Assembly: GCA_034190875.2 (NCBI GenBank)
Contig: CM067351.1
Span: 5,633,795-5,697,794, forward strand
Length of the DNA: 64,000 bases
Origin: Urechis unicinctus
Lineage: Eukaryota; Annelida; Polychaeta; Xenopneusta; Urechidae
Reading direction: 5' to 3'
The notes beneath the pieces are model-generated. The model made no database searches. It had not been told where the DNA came from and saw nothing but the letters and a program-made list of their open reading frames with translations. Of this stretch, positions 36,878 to 51,616 are shown in pieces (position 1 is the stretch's first letter; every line of letters starts with the position of its first letter). The position numbers and the translations under genes are program-made.

Positions 36878-39661
36878 TGAAAAAGGCGCTGGTAAGTTCA
36901 CAGGTTTTAGCCTTTCCCGATTTCAGCAAACCATTCGTATTGTCGACTGATGCTAGTAAGCTATGATTAGGCGCATGTCTTAGCCAGGAAATTGACGGCA
37001 AGCTTCGACCGATAGGGTTTGCAGGGAGAGGTCTCACTAAATCTGAAGCAAATTATTCCACTACAGAACAGGAACTTCTTGCAGTAGTGTGGGGAATTCA
37101 ACACTTCAGAGTGTATCTTGAGGGACAGAAATTCCAGTTACATTCTGATCATTCAGCCCTCAAATGGATATTAGGGTTAAAGCAGCCTCAGGGTAGACTA
37201 GCAAGATGGGTCACATTCATACAGCAATTTCAATTTGAAGTGAGTCATGTTAAAGGGAAGGACAACATTGTCCCGGATGCATTAAGTCGACGTCCCTATG
37301 ATATCACCCGTACCGATGCTGATGACGTCATCGAACGTTTTCCCGATCTTGACACGGTCACCCCTGTTAATCCGCTTCCACTTAAAACAACGCCACCGTT
37401 TTGCTCCCCTCAATTGCGACCGGACAAGCCCGACTTGTTAACAGCGATTCACCACCCTGAAATAATTAGCAAGCCGACAACGCGGTTAACGGCAAAACTT
37501 CAAGTTAAGTTTCATGATGTGCCATGCGTGATTCCATCGCTTAACTCTCAGCCAGGTGAATCGGATGAGGAATTCGTGCATCAGTCTATATGCACTATTC
37601 CCGCCACTGCAGCGGGCAAGTTATCTGCCTTCCCTCGCGATCACGATAAACTTGCCTCGCTATCTCTAGATTCAGAGGACAATTATGAAACAGAAGCCCT
37701 ATGTGCAGTTACTGATAAGCGAACTCAACGCGCGGAGCTCCGAAGCTCCGACATCGGCTTACAAACCAAGCGAAAACTAATTGGGATTCAATCACCTTAA
37801 GCCGAGAACTGATAGGACGTCAGCAAAGGCTTGATCCCCAATGCAGTATAGTTTTACGACTCCTCAAGTATGGCACCGTTCCCACCAATAAACAAGAGGA
37901 AGACGTGCTGCTCAAACGCGAGCAAAATTATATTATTGCTGACGATCTCCTGTATCATATATTAACATCACAGGGACCGAAACCAAATAAAGCAATGGCA
38001 CAGTTAGTCATCCCTCAAAACCTCAAGGAACATTTCCTCAAAATGCATCACGATGCACCTCTAGGCGGACATCTGGGCGCTTCGCGAATGATTTCAGTCA
38101 TGCGGCCGCGTTATACTTGGATCGGGATGATCAGGGACATAAATGAATATGTTCACACATGTAAGTCCTGCAATGCATCCAAAAGTTCCAATGTCTCTAT
38201 TCGGCCCCCACTTATCATCCGTGAGCCTGCCCCAGGACCGTTCCACACTATGACAATCGACACAGTCGGTCCATTACCGAAAACGCGCTTCGGTAACGAG
38301 CACATGGTGTGTGTCACGGACCAATACAGTCGCTATGTCATCGCATGGCCGACTCGTGACATTACAGCCAAATCAATTGCTAAGGGTTTTTACGAGAGAG
38401 TCATCTGTGTCTATGGTGCACCCAAGCGACTTCTCTCCGATAATGGATCCGCTTTCATTAGCTCCCTATTCCAGGAATTATGCTCCCTTTTCAAAATTAA
38501 GCAAAGTTTCAGTTCGGCGTACCATGCTCAAAGTCAAGGTCAAACGGAACGTTGTCAGCGCTCCATACTAAATCTTCTAAGGAATTATGTCAGTCCTAAG
38601 CAAACGGACTGGGACCAACACCTAATGCCATTAGTATTTGCGCTGAACACTTCTGAAAACCAACCACTTGGCTATTCAAGCTATATGTTAGTATTCGGCA
38701 GAATGCCCGTGTTACCAGCGGAGATGGATCTTCCAGACCCCCTCAAATCCCCCAACACATACAAGGACCACATTGTCGAAATGCTACAAACACAAGCGGA
38801 AATTTCCAAATTTGCCGAACAGCATCTAGTCTAACAACAAATGAAAATGAAGGATCAGTATGATAAAACCACCAAAAACAACCCAATCGAAGCCGGTGAC
38901 GCAGTATACGATTACCAACCAACAATTCGAGTACGAAAAACGAAACGGAAACTGCAGAAAAATTTTCATGGGCCTTTTATCTTGTCGGATATGCAACCCC
39001 CACCACGGTTAAATTAAAACGGTTTAAATTATCAGACGGGAAGCACTTGGACAAGACAGTCAATGTTATGCGTTTGAAGAAGGGACACATAAGGGCAAAG
39101 ACCAACAAATGGGATCCTTTAAATGTTGAGGATCTCGGAGATCTATCGGAAGAGGATCTTCCCAGCGACAGCTCTAATCAAGCTGCAACAGATAATGACG
39201 ATTCGGACTCGGACGTGCCTGACGATGCGCCCCGCAGAGCAGGGTTACGCCCTGGAGTCGATCGGACTGCTGACAGATTCGCTAGCCCCAGCGTTGTCCA
39301 CGCGACCCCTTCAACACCCTCCATGGCTAATAGACCAAGCCTTCTGCCCCGACGGCGTACATGCAAACAATCATTCGTAACAACATGTGCAAATGCTCCC
39401 TCCCAACAAAATATCCCACCAACAACCGCCTTAACAAAATCTTCCCACAAGCCACAAGCTGTACGTAAGGATGGGAAGACACATGATGTAGTAAAATTGA
39501 TTGGATCAAAGGTTCCTCGATTTTCAAAGAAAGTAAAGTATAACATCATGTTTGCAGGCGGACAATCTGAGTGGATTTTTGAGGACAAAATCAACAGCGC
39601 CACCAAGTCTCTGGCGCGAAAATGCACATTACCGATTTATGACAACATCACCAATTTATGA
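36878..39661 (+). pseudogene. pol: RNase H/integrase/tail part of gypsy A2 pol, after the nested insertion
   Basis: It resumes in register with the part ending at 33003 (LKKALVSSQVLAF). RNase H has STDAS, TEQELLAVVWG and LHSDHSALKW; integrase has the HHDAPLGGHLG...CKSC finger, TIDTVGPLP, LLSDNGSAF and QGQTERCQRS with the catalytic Glu retained (lost in A1); then comes the FHGPF module and a tail with NIMFAGGQSEWIFED. Defects: TGA at 36964-36966 (Gly in A1), an 8-base duplication near 37740, TAA at 38832-38834 and a disturbed frame around 38980-39030. Confidence 0.92.
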
Positions 39662-42390
39662 CAACATTTACCGATTTGTGACACTATTTACCAATATATA
39701 CCATCTACCGATTAATATTTAACTATCCTCATTTATTCATTTTCAGATCATTCATCTTCCAATTTATGTTTAACTATTCATTTTCAGTGTTGTTTTCTTT
39801 TCAGAAATTATTCCCATTAATGTCATGTTATTATTTGTTATACCTATGTACTATTTACCCCAAAACAGGACGTCTACATTCGTATTGTAAGTATGTTCCT
39901 TTTTGTACTGTTATTTCACACACCATATATATGTATTTCATCTATTATTCCAATCAGACAACATTTACCTGCCATTAACCCATGCTATTGACACTTTGTT
40001 TGTCTCACCCGCATTTCAAACCGTCTGCGACGAACCGTTGATAATTTTAATTGCAATTCGAGACAACTGACACAGACTTAAAGGTTAGGATAACAATCCC
40101 TCGCCAATTAAAACTATATACGCTTTATAACGGATAAATTGGATTCAAATTCTAATGTTAGCGATAACAGTCCTTTGCCAATTAAGTCTACATACGCTTT
40201 AAAGCGGCTTATTTGGACTCCAGTTCAACCACTCCAATTAAAGATCGCCTCTAGACATCTAATTACGGCCCTGTATACAACACTGGGCTATCAAAGTTTA
40301 CTAAGCCGCTTAAATTACCATCTGACACATCGCCTCTGACATCCATTCATATGTAAGCCCATTGATCAGTTGGTCACTTATCAACGATCACAGGCTCGAT
40401 AGCAGCGGGCTTAAAATTTGAACACGCCACGCTTACAATCTCCCACATAAAACACAACTTCACTGCATCTCGCTTCATAGCGACATACGCCCTCTGACGC
40501 TAGTCAACGTCGACACTCCGTCGCCTACCTCAACCGACACTTAGTCTATAGATCCTACGCTATCGCACGAAATTAACTTGTGAGTATACCGTAAGTTATT
40601 AGAAGCCTTTTACATTGTCTTCTTCCAACAGCGCAAATTAGACACTGTGATATTATCAATTATGTTCAACAATTTTTTACCTCTAAGCATGCAGATTATA
40701 AGACAAAATCTTTCTATAAGTAACGTCGACTACACTATTATCGCACCGTCCTTCATATCATGTGGACACGCGTAAAATTAGTGAACCTTCGTGATACACA
40801 TTACCCATAACGCAATCTTATATTATTCAAGTATATGCGGGGTATCATTTCATGAAGGAATCTGCAGCTTAAGAGAAGACGTGCATATTCATCAAAACAA
40901 TTAACGGAGAAGTATTTTGTATCATTTAATTCTCAACGCATATGTGAGATGTTTATATTTATTTCCTCCGGCACGTACAACAAATACAATTAAAGTGTCA
41001 CACCGTTGTTCTTCCGTACTTACATATGTGTCCATCTATTTTTTCAGTTGCAATTATTCTCAACATCTACCACTCCGAGAAGCACACCATAAATGTTATT
41101 CTGGACGCCACCTTCCCACCAACGACCGAGCCAGGCCCGTGAGGGCTCTACTGGGATCCGTAGGGAAACTGTCCGGAGGACTCTTTAATATGACCTCGAT
41201 AGACGACATTTAAAAGGTAAAAACTCGTAAAGTAATCGCGTAATTAATGGTTAAATGCACAGATATCGACCATCGACGCGTAATTTTCACCAATACAGGT
41301 CTAGTACCACAACCCACAACCGCATCCGTACGTAAATTCGGAATTATCCACGCCAAAATCTCGCTAACCCCCACGTCGATCAGATTCGCCACCACGCTCG
41401 ACAAACAACACTCTCCATCTCGAGCCACTTATTAACTCTTTGCCACGCATTCAATCTCCCTACACAAAATAACAATAAATCATTTTTAAATATATCTCCA
41501 TTGAACACATTGATGTCATGATATTATACACTAGTTACTCACGCACATTAACCACGCTGAGTACTCATTTTATTTCTTGTTTTTGTATAATTCACATTAC
41601 ACATTACCAAGGCACACTGATCGCTGCCGTAAGTTCATTTGTTCCCAGGTATATTTACGCCATACAAGAGGGAGATAGCGCCTTCAGCCAAAGCATACGT
41701 GTTCCTGACCATGGATACAGAAGACGTCCAACGGCTCAACCAAGCGTCATAACGCATATCTCCCCTCACCTCAAGCGACACCTGGCGAACCCAATACGGC
41801 AGCCCTTCAGAGATCTCATCTCCACGAAACAGCCATACTCATCAACTTAAATCATTTTCCTGGCATTGGACCAGTGTTATTGTAAAGAATAATTTCTGTA
41901 ACATTAGTTAAATTCTTCCTAATTTCAATTAGCTAAATATTTTATTTTCACCATTCCACCATTGTCTAGTATAGGCTCATCGCTTTTTTCCCACTGGGTT
42001 TTAGTGCGGAGTAATACTGTGGAATGTGATTAATGTTAAAAGTTAAATTTCAGTATGTCACCGTTAATAACCATATTGTATAACTATTACATAATTCATA
42101 TATATATAGCTTACGAATTTAGGGAAACACTTTTTGTAAAATTATTATAATCTCATCATCAATAATCAATCTATGTTAAATATCTTTGTTATGGACATGT
42201 GCCAATGTAAATTGATATTGGCGCATGTCCAAGCTACTCTGGAATCATTCTAAATTCAAAATCAAATAATATTGGGCTAATGTCGTGCTGTCCCTTACCC
42301 TCATATTCCAAATTTCTTTTAATTTAGTCTATTTTCAAAATGCAAAGGTAAATCAAAATTGATTGAACAGTGGAAGTTCAATTTAACTAT
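39662..42390 (+). other. Long 3' non-coding region of gypsy A2
   Basis: About 2.7 kb between the pol stop and the polypurine tract, with only short frames and nothing envelope-like (no signal peptide, Cys-rich ectodomain or transmembrane segment pattern). It contains ~20-base repeats near 39632-39720 (ccgatttatgacaacattta type) and an imperfect ~73-base tandem pair at about 40085-40230. The first part is shared with A1. Confidence 0.7.
42362..42382 (+). promoter_or_regulatory. 3' hairpin of gypsy A2, loop AGTGGAA
   Basis: ATTGAAC (42362-42368) and GTTCAAT (42376-42382) form a perfect 7-bp stem around the loop AGTGGAA (42369-42375), which is the exact reverse complement of the leader hairpin loop at 30437-30443. 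It lies 8 bases before the polypurine tract. Confidence 0.65.
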
Positions 42391-42402
42391 GGTTGGGGAG
42401 GA
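42391..42402 (+). promoter_or_regulatory. Polypurine tract of gypsy A2
   Basis: GGTTGGGGAGGA directly precedes the 3' LTR start TGTTATG, the normal place for plus-strand priming; two T residues interrupt the purines. Confidence 0.65.
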
Positions 42403-42982
42403 TGTTATGATATTAATCTAGCTCTTTTGACTTTTGAAACGCTCCCCCTCTTTTCCATTTTCAGCACGACATGTTTCACTAGCCCGGGGATACTTCCGCC
42501 CTTAAGACGGGGGTATGACCCTGATAATAGACCTGGCTGGTACCTTTCCCCATTGGCCAATGACCCTTCGAGCCCACGCCCCATGTGAGCAGTTGGGGTT
42601 GACCTTTGTGAAGGGGGACCGGCTATACCTGGACCAATGGGAGGCCAGTTGTGGGTGTGGTTCCGAGCGTAATCCAATGCCGGAACCCCGATAAAATAGC
42701 TGGCCTCGCCGAAGTACAGGGAGAAATACCTAGCGAAGAGACGAAGTATCTGAACAAGATTCTGACCCGAGATTCCAGAGAAAGCTAATAAGCTAAAACT
42801 CGAATAAACCAACAACAACTCAACTCCTGGACTCGTGTGTTTTCTCTGGCTAGTGTCCCCACTCCAGCAACTACAAGCAGCTACAATATTCCTATATACG
42901 AAGGAGCGCGCAGAAATACGAATAACCAAGAAATATAAGTATAACAAGAGTATAGCTATATGAAAGAAATATAGTTATAAGA
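42403..42982 (+). repeat. 3' LTR of gypsy A2 (580 bp)
   Basis: Near-identical to the 5' LTR (29827-30406), with a handful of substitutions such as CAAGCAAC versus CCAGCAAC in U5. It abuts TATATATA at 42983. Confidence 0.92.
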
Positions 42983-44400
<1,418 letters not shown>

Positions 44401-44989
44401 AAAAGGGAATTATATATAAGGTGCTTCGCTTGGTGGTCGCTCCAGTACACCCACGCTGAAAATTTGAAGAATCACTAAGTTACAGAGTGCCGAAAAATAC
44501 CACGGAATATTTTGGCTTGCAGGTCGAGGGGTTATTATGTTTTGGTCTCATAGGTAGATTTGATATGCTCTCATAATTGATAATGTCTATTCCAACAGTG
44601 CGAGCATTGTGTCAAGTTGCTGCTTGGATAAAATATGTTATACTTATTATCAAGTCGACTTAAAAAAGCCATCGCGGAAAGAACTTATTGCTAAAAAACT
44701 TCGTAGCTTTGAAATGAAAATCTTTCAGGAAGGAAATAAAACAGATCTACAACAGTGGCTAGGACACCTTTACCAACCAAAATAGATGATGCCATTGATG
44801 TTGATATGTAGATAAAGCACTATGCTGCTTAATTCAAATCCTCTTTTGATGAATTATTTCACTCTCCATGGCAGATATGTTTGACGCGACGCCAACATAA
44901 CATGCGAATCCTAGCCTGCGCAGAAGCCAATGCGCAAGGAGATCGGAATCATATAATCTGACTACTGAACATGAAGATATATCTGTTTC
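44401..44989. other. Unassigned DNA, possibly decayed LINE 5' part
   Basis: It lies between the satellite and a recognisable LINE RT remnant on the same side. Short stretches look like broken coding sequence, but no domain could be named. Confidence 0.3.
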
Positions 44990-46020
44990 ACCTGCTAAAA
45001 TTGAAGCTGCCATAAACGTTTGGATATCAATAAATCATGTGGCATGGATGGTATCTAAAATATATATGCATCAAAACTGATGTTACATACCCCCAGTAAA
45101 TGTCATGGGTTCCGTAATCTATATTATCAAATAGATTGATACCTTTAATTAAGGACAAAAACTCCCAGATGTGTTCCAAAGATAATTGCAGACCCAGTAA
45201 AGTGTTGAAATAATTCTACTTGATCGTATGTCCTGAAACAAACCAATGTTAATTAATATGGTTTTAAGAAGAAGCATGTATGTAACTGAAGCATGTATGT
45301 AACTGACGTTATGTTTTCAAAGATGTTATTGACACGTCCAGGGTGCTTAATGGTAGTATATATGTTTGTCTGTTTCCTTGATGCAAGTAAAGCTTTTGAT
45401 AGAGTCAAGCCTTATGTTTTGTTTTATAAACATGAAAAACGAGATGTCCCTGTATAAATTTTGGTTGTATATTGTACGCCAATCTGATGATGTGTGTTAG
45501 ATGGGGAGAGAGTGACCAATTTGATATTGCTAACTGCGTTAGACAGGGTGGCACACTGTCACATTATCTGTGCAATATATATATGGATGATTTGAGCTCT
45601 GACTTAAGTGTTTTTGTAGTTTTTGGGGCGACTTTTCATGAATCACCTAATGTATGCAGATGATCTTGTTTTACTTTCCACCGTCTGTGGTTGTACTGAA
45701 TAAGATATTGAGAGTATGTGAGATTTTTAGTGTTACGCATTCAGTACAACTCCAAGAAGAGTGCAATAACGATATTTCGGCCAATTAGTCTCAAGAATTC
45801 TGATCTCCCTAAATTTAATTTGAATGGATTATTTTTCAATGAGATTTCCACAATCAAATAACTAGGTCACTTCATATCTAATGACCTTACTGATGACAAT
45901 GACTTAAGGAGGCAATGCTGGCAATTCTACGTACAAGCAAAGTCACTGTTACGTAAATTTCAAATTCGTAAAGTATATGCGAAATTACTTCATTTCGTTC
46001 TTGCTGTGCTCCTATGTAAT
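44990..46020 (+). pseudogene. Decayed LINE reverse-transcriptase remnant
   Basis: Several frames are needed to follow the protein: a decayed KSCGMDGI-like segment (about 45030), PLIKDKNSQ near 45140, FLDASKAFDRV at 45374-45406, NCVRQGGTLS...NIYMDDLS at 45533-45600, MYADDLVLLS at 45650-45679 (TAT GCA GAT GAT 45653-45664), and LGHFISNDLTDDNDLRRQC near 45863. It has many stops and shifts. The PVIKD...KDNYRP-type segment is also in the tandem array units, so the same or a related LINE family is involved. Confidence 0.8.
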
Positions 46021-46435
46021 TTACCTGTAATTAGCTCCGGTCGTAACGGTAACATGAATTTCTACTCAGACGTCTTGTAGGGCTAGCCTGTAATCTGCTC
46101 GCCTGTGGTGGAACCACTACAACGGTACAATCAAGAAATTATATGCCTGATATCGCAATATCTATAAAATGTGAATAAGTTATGGACTTTCTGTGATCAA
46201 ATTCATTATTATGCATCATTATCAAATTATTATAATAATCAAATAGCTATACCGAGCATCTGATGTGACGTCACAAATGAAGAATCATTATGACTGCAAC
46301 ATGCGTTTTCTGCTGGCTCATACTTCCGGTGTATCTCGTCAAAATGTAAACAATCCGTGCGAGTTGGCCAATCGTTTCCAGATTTTATAGATTGTCAGTC
46401 GATATCGCTAGTCCAGTCTTGAATGATACCTGTAT

Positions 46436-49400
46436 ATGACAATGGAGAAATACCCGAAAGAGTCTAAAACAACCGACCTGAATGTCGCTGATCCATTTTC
46501 CACCGATGAAGACGTAAAGAGGCAACCCCTTGGGGGCATGCCAGGTGACTGTACCCCGCCCCAGGGTCCGGGCGATCGGGGTGACAGTGATATCACCACT
46601 GCCGAAGGAAGCCAAATTCATTGTTCACACCCAGTCGAGAACGTTACTTTCACAAATACTACACCCGTGAATGACGACAGAAGAATTATGTTTTCGATAT
46701 CTAGTGCTGAGACTAACGGAGAGAAAGTTTACGATGACAAGGGACATTCATCAAAAGCTAATGATGTGCCATCAGCTACACCTGTGAAACCATCGGATAT
46801 TTCATTCAGTGAGCTGCGCCACAGACACAACAAATCAAACAAACTACCATCTGAGGTGAAAGATCACAGGCAAACAGAAAAAGAGTCCTCTCCTACCCCA
46901 TTAAAAGTCAGTTTTTCTACTTTTTGACTGAGTGCATTTGACGTTTATGTACAATTAGTGGACTAGTTCATTTATATAATTGTTTATTAAGAGATTCGAC
47001 ATTATTGAATTTGAATGATTTATGCTCTATCATCCTGTTTTTAAATGTAGAATTGATTTAAATTGTTGATTTCAGATGTATCTTTGTCAGGTTATCTGTA
47101 CTCTGAGCTCACCAGAGGATATTGGATGGAGCATGATGAAGCCAAATTCACAGAAAAGAGGCAGAGGGTTTACACTTTCATGAAAATACCTCGGGAGTTA
47201 GAAAAGGTGGCTTGTTTATTCATATATATTTTTATGGCACTACCACAAATTTAATTATAAAAAAATTACTGAGCTATGTTTTTTTATGTGTAGAACAATG
47301 TTAATTTTAAGTTGCCGAATGGAATACAAATAGATCTTTGGTTCAACATGGTTTCTCTTTTGTCAATTGATTTGATGCTTGAATTGCATGTTTCTTTTAT
47401 TACAGTTCATGATTTATGGCTTCTTCCAATGCCTAGATGCCTTTCTCTACATATTTACCTTCCTGCCCTTGAGATTTATTATGGCTCTCATCAAACTATG
47501 TATCCGCATTTGTCTAATGCCATGGTGAGCATGTCTTTTCCTACATTCCATCTGTAAGGTAGAAACATTTTGGTAAATTATAGTGGAACTGACCCTAAAA
47601 CTTTACCACTGGGTTTTTACATGTCACTATGTAGTATTTGTATGTGTATTATCATGTAGTGTGTTGATGCCTATGTTATTTGTGTCTGTGCAGCTGGACA
47701 AGCCGGGGCCGTTTGTTAGAACCAGCCCAAATCTGTGACTTGCTGAAGGGCTTAATTCTAATTGTCTGTTGTGTGCTTATGCATTACGTGGATTTCTCAA
47801 TGATGTACCATGTTATCCGAGGACAGGAAATAATCAAGCTATATATCTTCTTTAACATGTTAGAGGTAATTTCATAATTCATTCATTTATTTAGTTCCTA
47901 TCTATATAATTCACACCTGATATATTGATTGTAGATTAAATTCATTGTGTAGGGATGAGCTTTCCATAGAACTTTCTTCGAGACACAGCTAAATTATACA
48001 GGCAATAAGACTACCATATTCAATGATTAAATCATTGCTTATTGTCAAAATGATTTGAATCGTTGAGAGTTAAGCAATGTATGAAGGTATTCAATTAACT
48101 TTTACCTGTGTGAAGTGTCATTCTATGTCTAATTTGTGTATTGTCTTCTGTAGGTGGCTGATAGACTGTTTTCTTCATTTGGGCAAGATATATTGGACTC
48201 GCTGTTCTGGACAGCCACAGAATCCCGTAATCACAAGCGAGAACACATTGGTGTCATTCCACATCTGTTTTTAGCCATAGTCTATGTGTGTATCCTTGTT
48301 TCACCACTCTGATTCGACTTGGGATGTCAAGTTTTAAATTGTCATTGATGATTGCTGCATAAGAATCAGTTTTCATTGTTTTTTCTCGTTTTACATAACT
48401 GTGTGGTATTATAACCTTGACTTTATGGCAAGTCCTTCATGCAATACTTGTGCTATTACAAGCTACAGCTCTGAATGTGGCATTTAATTCGCACAGCAAA
48501 GCACTTCTTACCATCATGATGTCAAACAATGTGAGTAGATACCATGATGTAAAATGATGCAACAGCCATACTGTCAAATAATCTCAGTATCTATTGTGAT
48601 TTTAAGCTACACATGAACTGCAATCACAGTCAATTGCGCCATGGCATAAAAAAGTATATGACTGCAAAAACATTCTGCTAGTTTGTTAAACATTCAGTAA
48701 ATCTTTGATTACTTTGTTAAAATGTTGATTGTTTTACCCCCATCACATTTTATTGGCTACCAGTTTGTAGAACTCAAGGGCAGCGTGTTCAAGAAGTTTG
48801 AGAAGAACAACCTATTCCAGATGTCATGTAGTGATGTGAGGGAGAGATTCCACCTCATTATACTGCTGGGTATTGTGGGGATCAGGAATCTGACAGAATT
48901 CTCCTGGAATATTGGTGGGTAGGATTCTTAGCAACGATATATAAAGTTGACTCATTCGTTTAAACTACAAGTCAACCCTTCTCCTCTGTCACCAATACCA
49001 TCAAGTCTGTGTTACTTCAGAGATTTGGAACAGATGTTCATTCTAGGATTTATTTTAAAAAATCTTTTTACAACTTGATTGCTCACAGGAATTTATTTTC
49101 AGCAATTTATAGAAAGATGTGATAAGTATAACCTGGGAATACATAATTGATGTCATTCTGTTGTTATATTGTTCACTGTATGATTATGTTGTACAGACCA
49201 CTTGTGGGTGCTGGTTGGGAATATGATACCTGTGATTGTTGCCGAGGTGCTAGTGGACTGGGTTAAACATGCATTCATCACCAAGTTTAATGAAATCCCA
49301 GCTGAGGTAAGTCAAATATTATGATGCATGTGTAATTTGTATTCCATATATTACTGCATTGTACAAGATTTGTTTGCACCAGTGTTTGCTAAAAATTTGA

Positions 49401-51616
49401 TATTTTTTTCAAATTCATGAAAACATAATTTACAGTTTGTGTTATTTCCGACCTCAGGTATACAATGAATACACAGTCAGTATTGCATATGATCTTGCCA
49501 GTAGCAGACAGAAAAATGTGAGTATTTTTTCTGTGTATTCATATATTGATTAACCACTATGAACTATTTAAATATACAGTTTATAAACCCATTCACACAT
49601 ACCCTTTAACTTGGGTTAATATTCTATAAAACTGGGTGTAAACGCTTTGTCTATCAGATAACTGCAGCTAGCATATACCTGTACCTTTTCATCTGTATTA
49701 TTGAAATTCTATAAGTTCTGAGTACAGTGACCAAATTCACTAATTCAACTTAATGATTGTTGTTGGTTTTCTTGGTGATTTTGAAACATCTGTCGTTATG
49801 TTTGATCACTTTGGTGAAATATTCAATCCATTTTGTTTGTGTTTTATTAAACAATTAATTGATAAGAAACGTCATAAATACTTGATTAAAAAAATAATTG
49901 ATCTCAGTTAGAATTGTTAGTGCTTTTAAATTATATTTATATTAACAATAATCTTCCTTTCTTTGTTTTATGTTTACCATAATATACCCAATTGATACGA
50001 TATTTGTAGGAGGAGGTTTTACTAGTCACATTTTCTATTAGTGATATATAAATCCCAGGGAGTACATCCAAACACATTACAAAATACACTGATTAGTGAT
50101 GTATTTGTCATAGAATACATCAATGGTGTACAGGTGTGATTTGGTCTAACATCCCTGTCCCCATAGATGAGGGTTTTTTTTTGTTATTTTCACACAAAAT
50201 CAAATATCAATAGTAGTATTCATTTAGTCAATATCATATAAAAATTGTTGCCATTTAAGTCTGTGAATATGAAATGTGCAATGAAAGATCACATTGTCTA
50301 TATCATACCTTAATTAGGGTCTAGAACCTGTGAATTAGACAAATGCTATGATTTTCTAGATGTTTGATGAATCCTGTACACAGTGTCTGGTTATAATTCT
50401 TGCTGGATGACCATCATTTAATGTCCGGGTACTTCTGTCTTTTTTGTTTGGGTTTTGTCAGTTTTTCATGATGATGGACTGCCATGCTGATTGCTCATAT
50501 TACTGAAAAGTTGTACATGTAATTGAACAATTATAAATCCAGAAGAGACTTGTGTAGAGAATGCTTATAACCATAACAAAGGTTGATCAGTCAGTTAACT
50601 AAGTGACTTCTTAGAACAATAATTCCATTTTATTTGTGTGACCTGCATGGCTAATTTCCCGGCCAATTTTTATGATACTTCAATCAAGTCTATCTGTTAC
50701 CATCTTTAAATATTCATATAAAAGAGTTCCAGATTTGCCATTAAACCCCTGGTGTGTTTATTATGCAGGCTTTCTCAGACCTGCTGGATGTGGTTTCACG
50801 GAGAATGGGCTTCATACCACTACCGTTAGCAGTTCTCCTCGTTAGAGTCGTGGTTCAATCTTTGCGTCTAGAGGGAGCAAAGGCCTACATTATCATCCTC
50901 ATCTTCTTTCTCGGGTAGGTCCTGAGCTTGATACCTAAAATGCATTGCTCATTATTTACTTTGTCACCTACAGAAGGTCTTTTTGTTCAGCTTACCTACA
51001 TTTGGCATATTCGTAATGACAGTTTTCTTTTCTCATTAAATATATTTTATCCGCACTCTCCAGTGAAACATGCTAATCTTTCAGCCTCGTGACATTGAAA
51101 GTTCTGAACAGCATAGTTCTTCTAGGAATATCTGTGAATTACATTGAGCAAAACAAGAAGGAAAAACCTCAGTCACAACCAGACAGTTCACCAAAAGCCA
51201 AGGAAATGACGAGATCAAGATCATATGAAGAAATCAATATGGCATCCAAAACAAGCTCCCCAATGGCTGGAAGTCCATCAGACATACCTGTCAGAATGAC
51301 TCGAAGTCAAAGCTTGTCTGAAAGTTTAAGTGAAACAATGGTCGACACCAAAGAAGATGCTACCCCTCCCCCACGTGAGCATTCAATGACTCCCAAGGTA
51401 TTGCTATCTAACAGCACTGTCAGTCTGCAATCTGTTGGTCTTAATGAGGAGTACATGGCAGATGTGAGCCAGAAAACAGAGCTAACGGACAAAACTCCAT
51501 CGTCCCCAAAAGTTGGTTCACCTGAAAAGTCCAAAAAAGATGGCTCCAAGAAAGCACCTGCTAAGCCCCTCTCTGAAGTTGATCGCTATACTATGTGCAG
51601 CAATCGAATAATTTGA
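46436..51616 (+). CDS. TAPT1: TAPT1-like multi-pass membrane protein
   Basis: TAPT1 is a conserved membrane protein linked in vertebrates to axial patterning and to the ciliary base. Exons: 1 from 46436, 47076-47206, 47406-47524, 47694-47865, 48154-48289, 48433-48530, 48764-48914, 49197-49306, 49458-49517, 50769-50914 and 51085-51616. Family motifs: SELTRGYWMEHDEAKFTEKR, FMKIPRELEK, FFQCLDAFLYIFTFLPLR, LEPAQICDLLKG, MHYVDFSMMYHVIRGQ, NMLEVADRLFSSFGQDILD, NVAFNSHSKALLTIMMSNN, GSVFKKFEKNNLFQMS, VKHAFITKFNEIPAEVY, RRMGFIPLPLAVLLVRV and LKVLNSIVLLG. The N-terminus and the ~165-residue C-terminal tail are polar and Ser-rich; the end EVDRYTMCSNRI is family-typical. Exon 1 ends at 46808 if phases must match; the longer ORF with donor at 46906 is out of phase with exon 2. 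Start Met 46436 or 46442 (MEKYPKES) is the first in frame. Confidence 0.95.

Noticed and set aside
41518-41850. 110-codon frame and neighbours in the 3' region of gypsy A2 as a possible envelope gene
   Set aside because: No signal peptide, glycoprotein-like cysteine pattern or transmembrane end; frames are short and unlinked.
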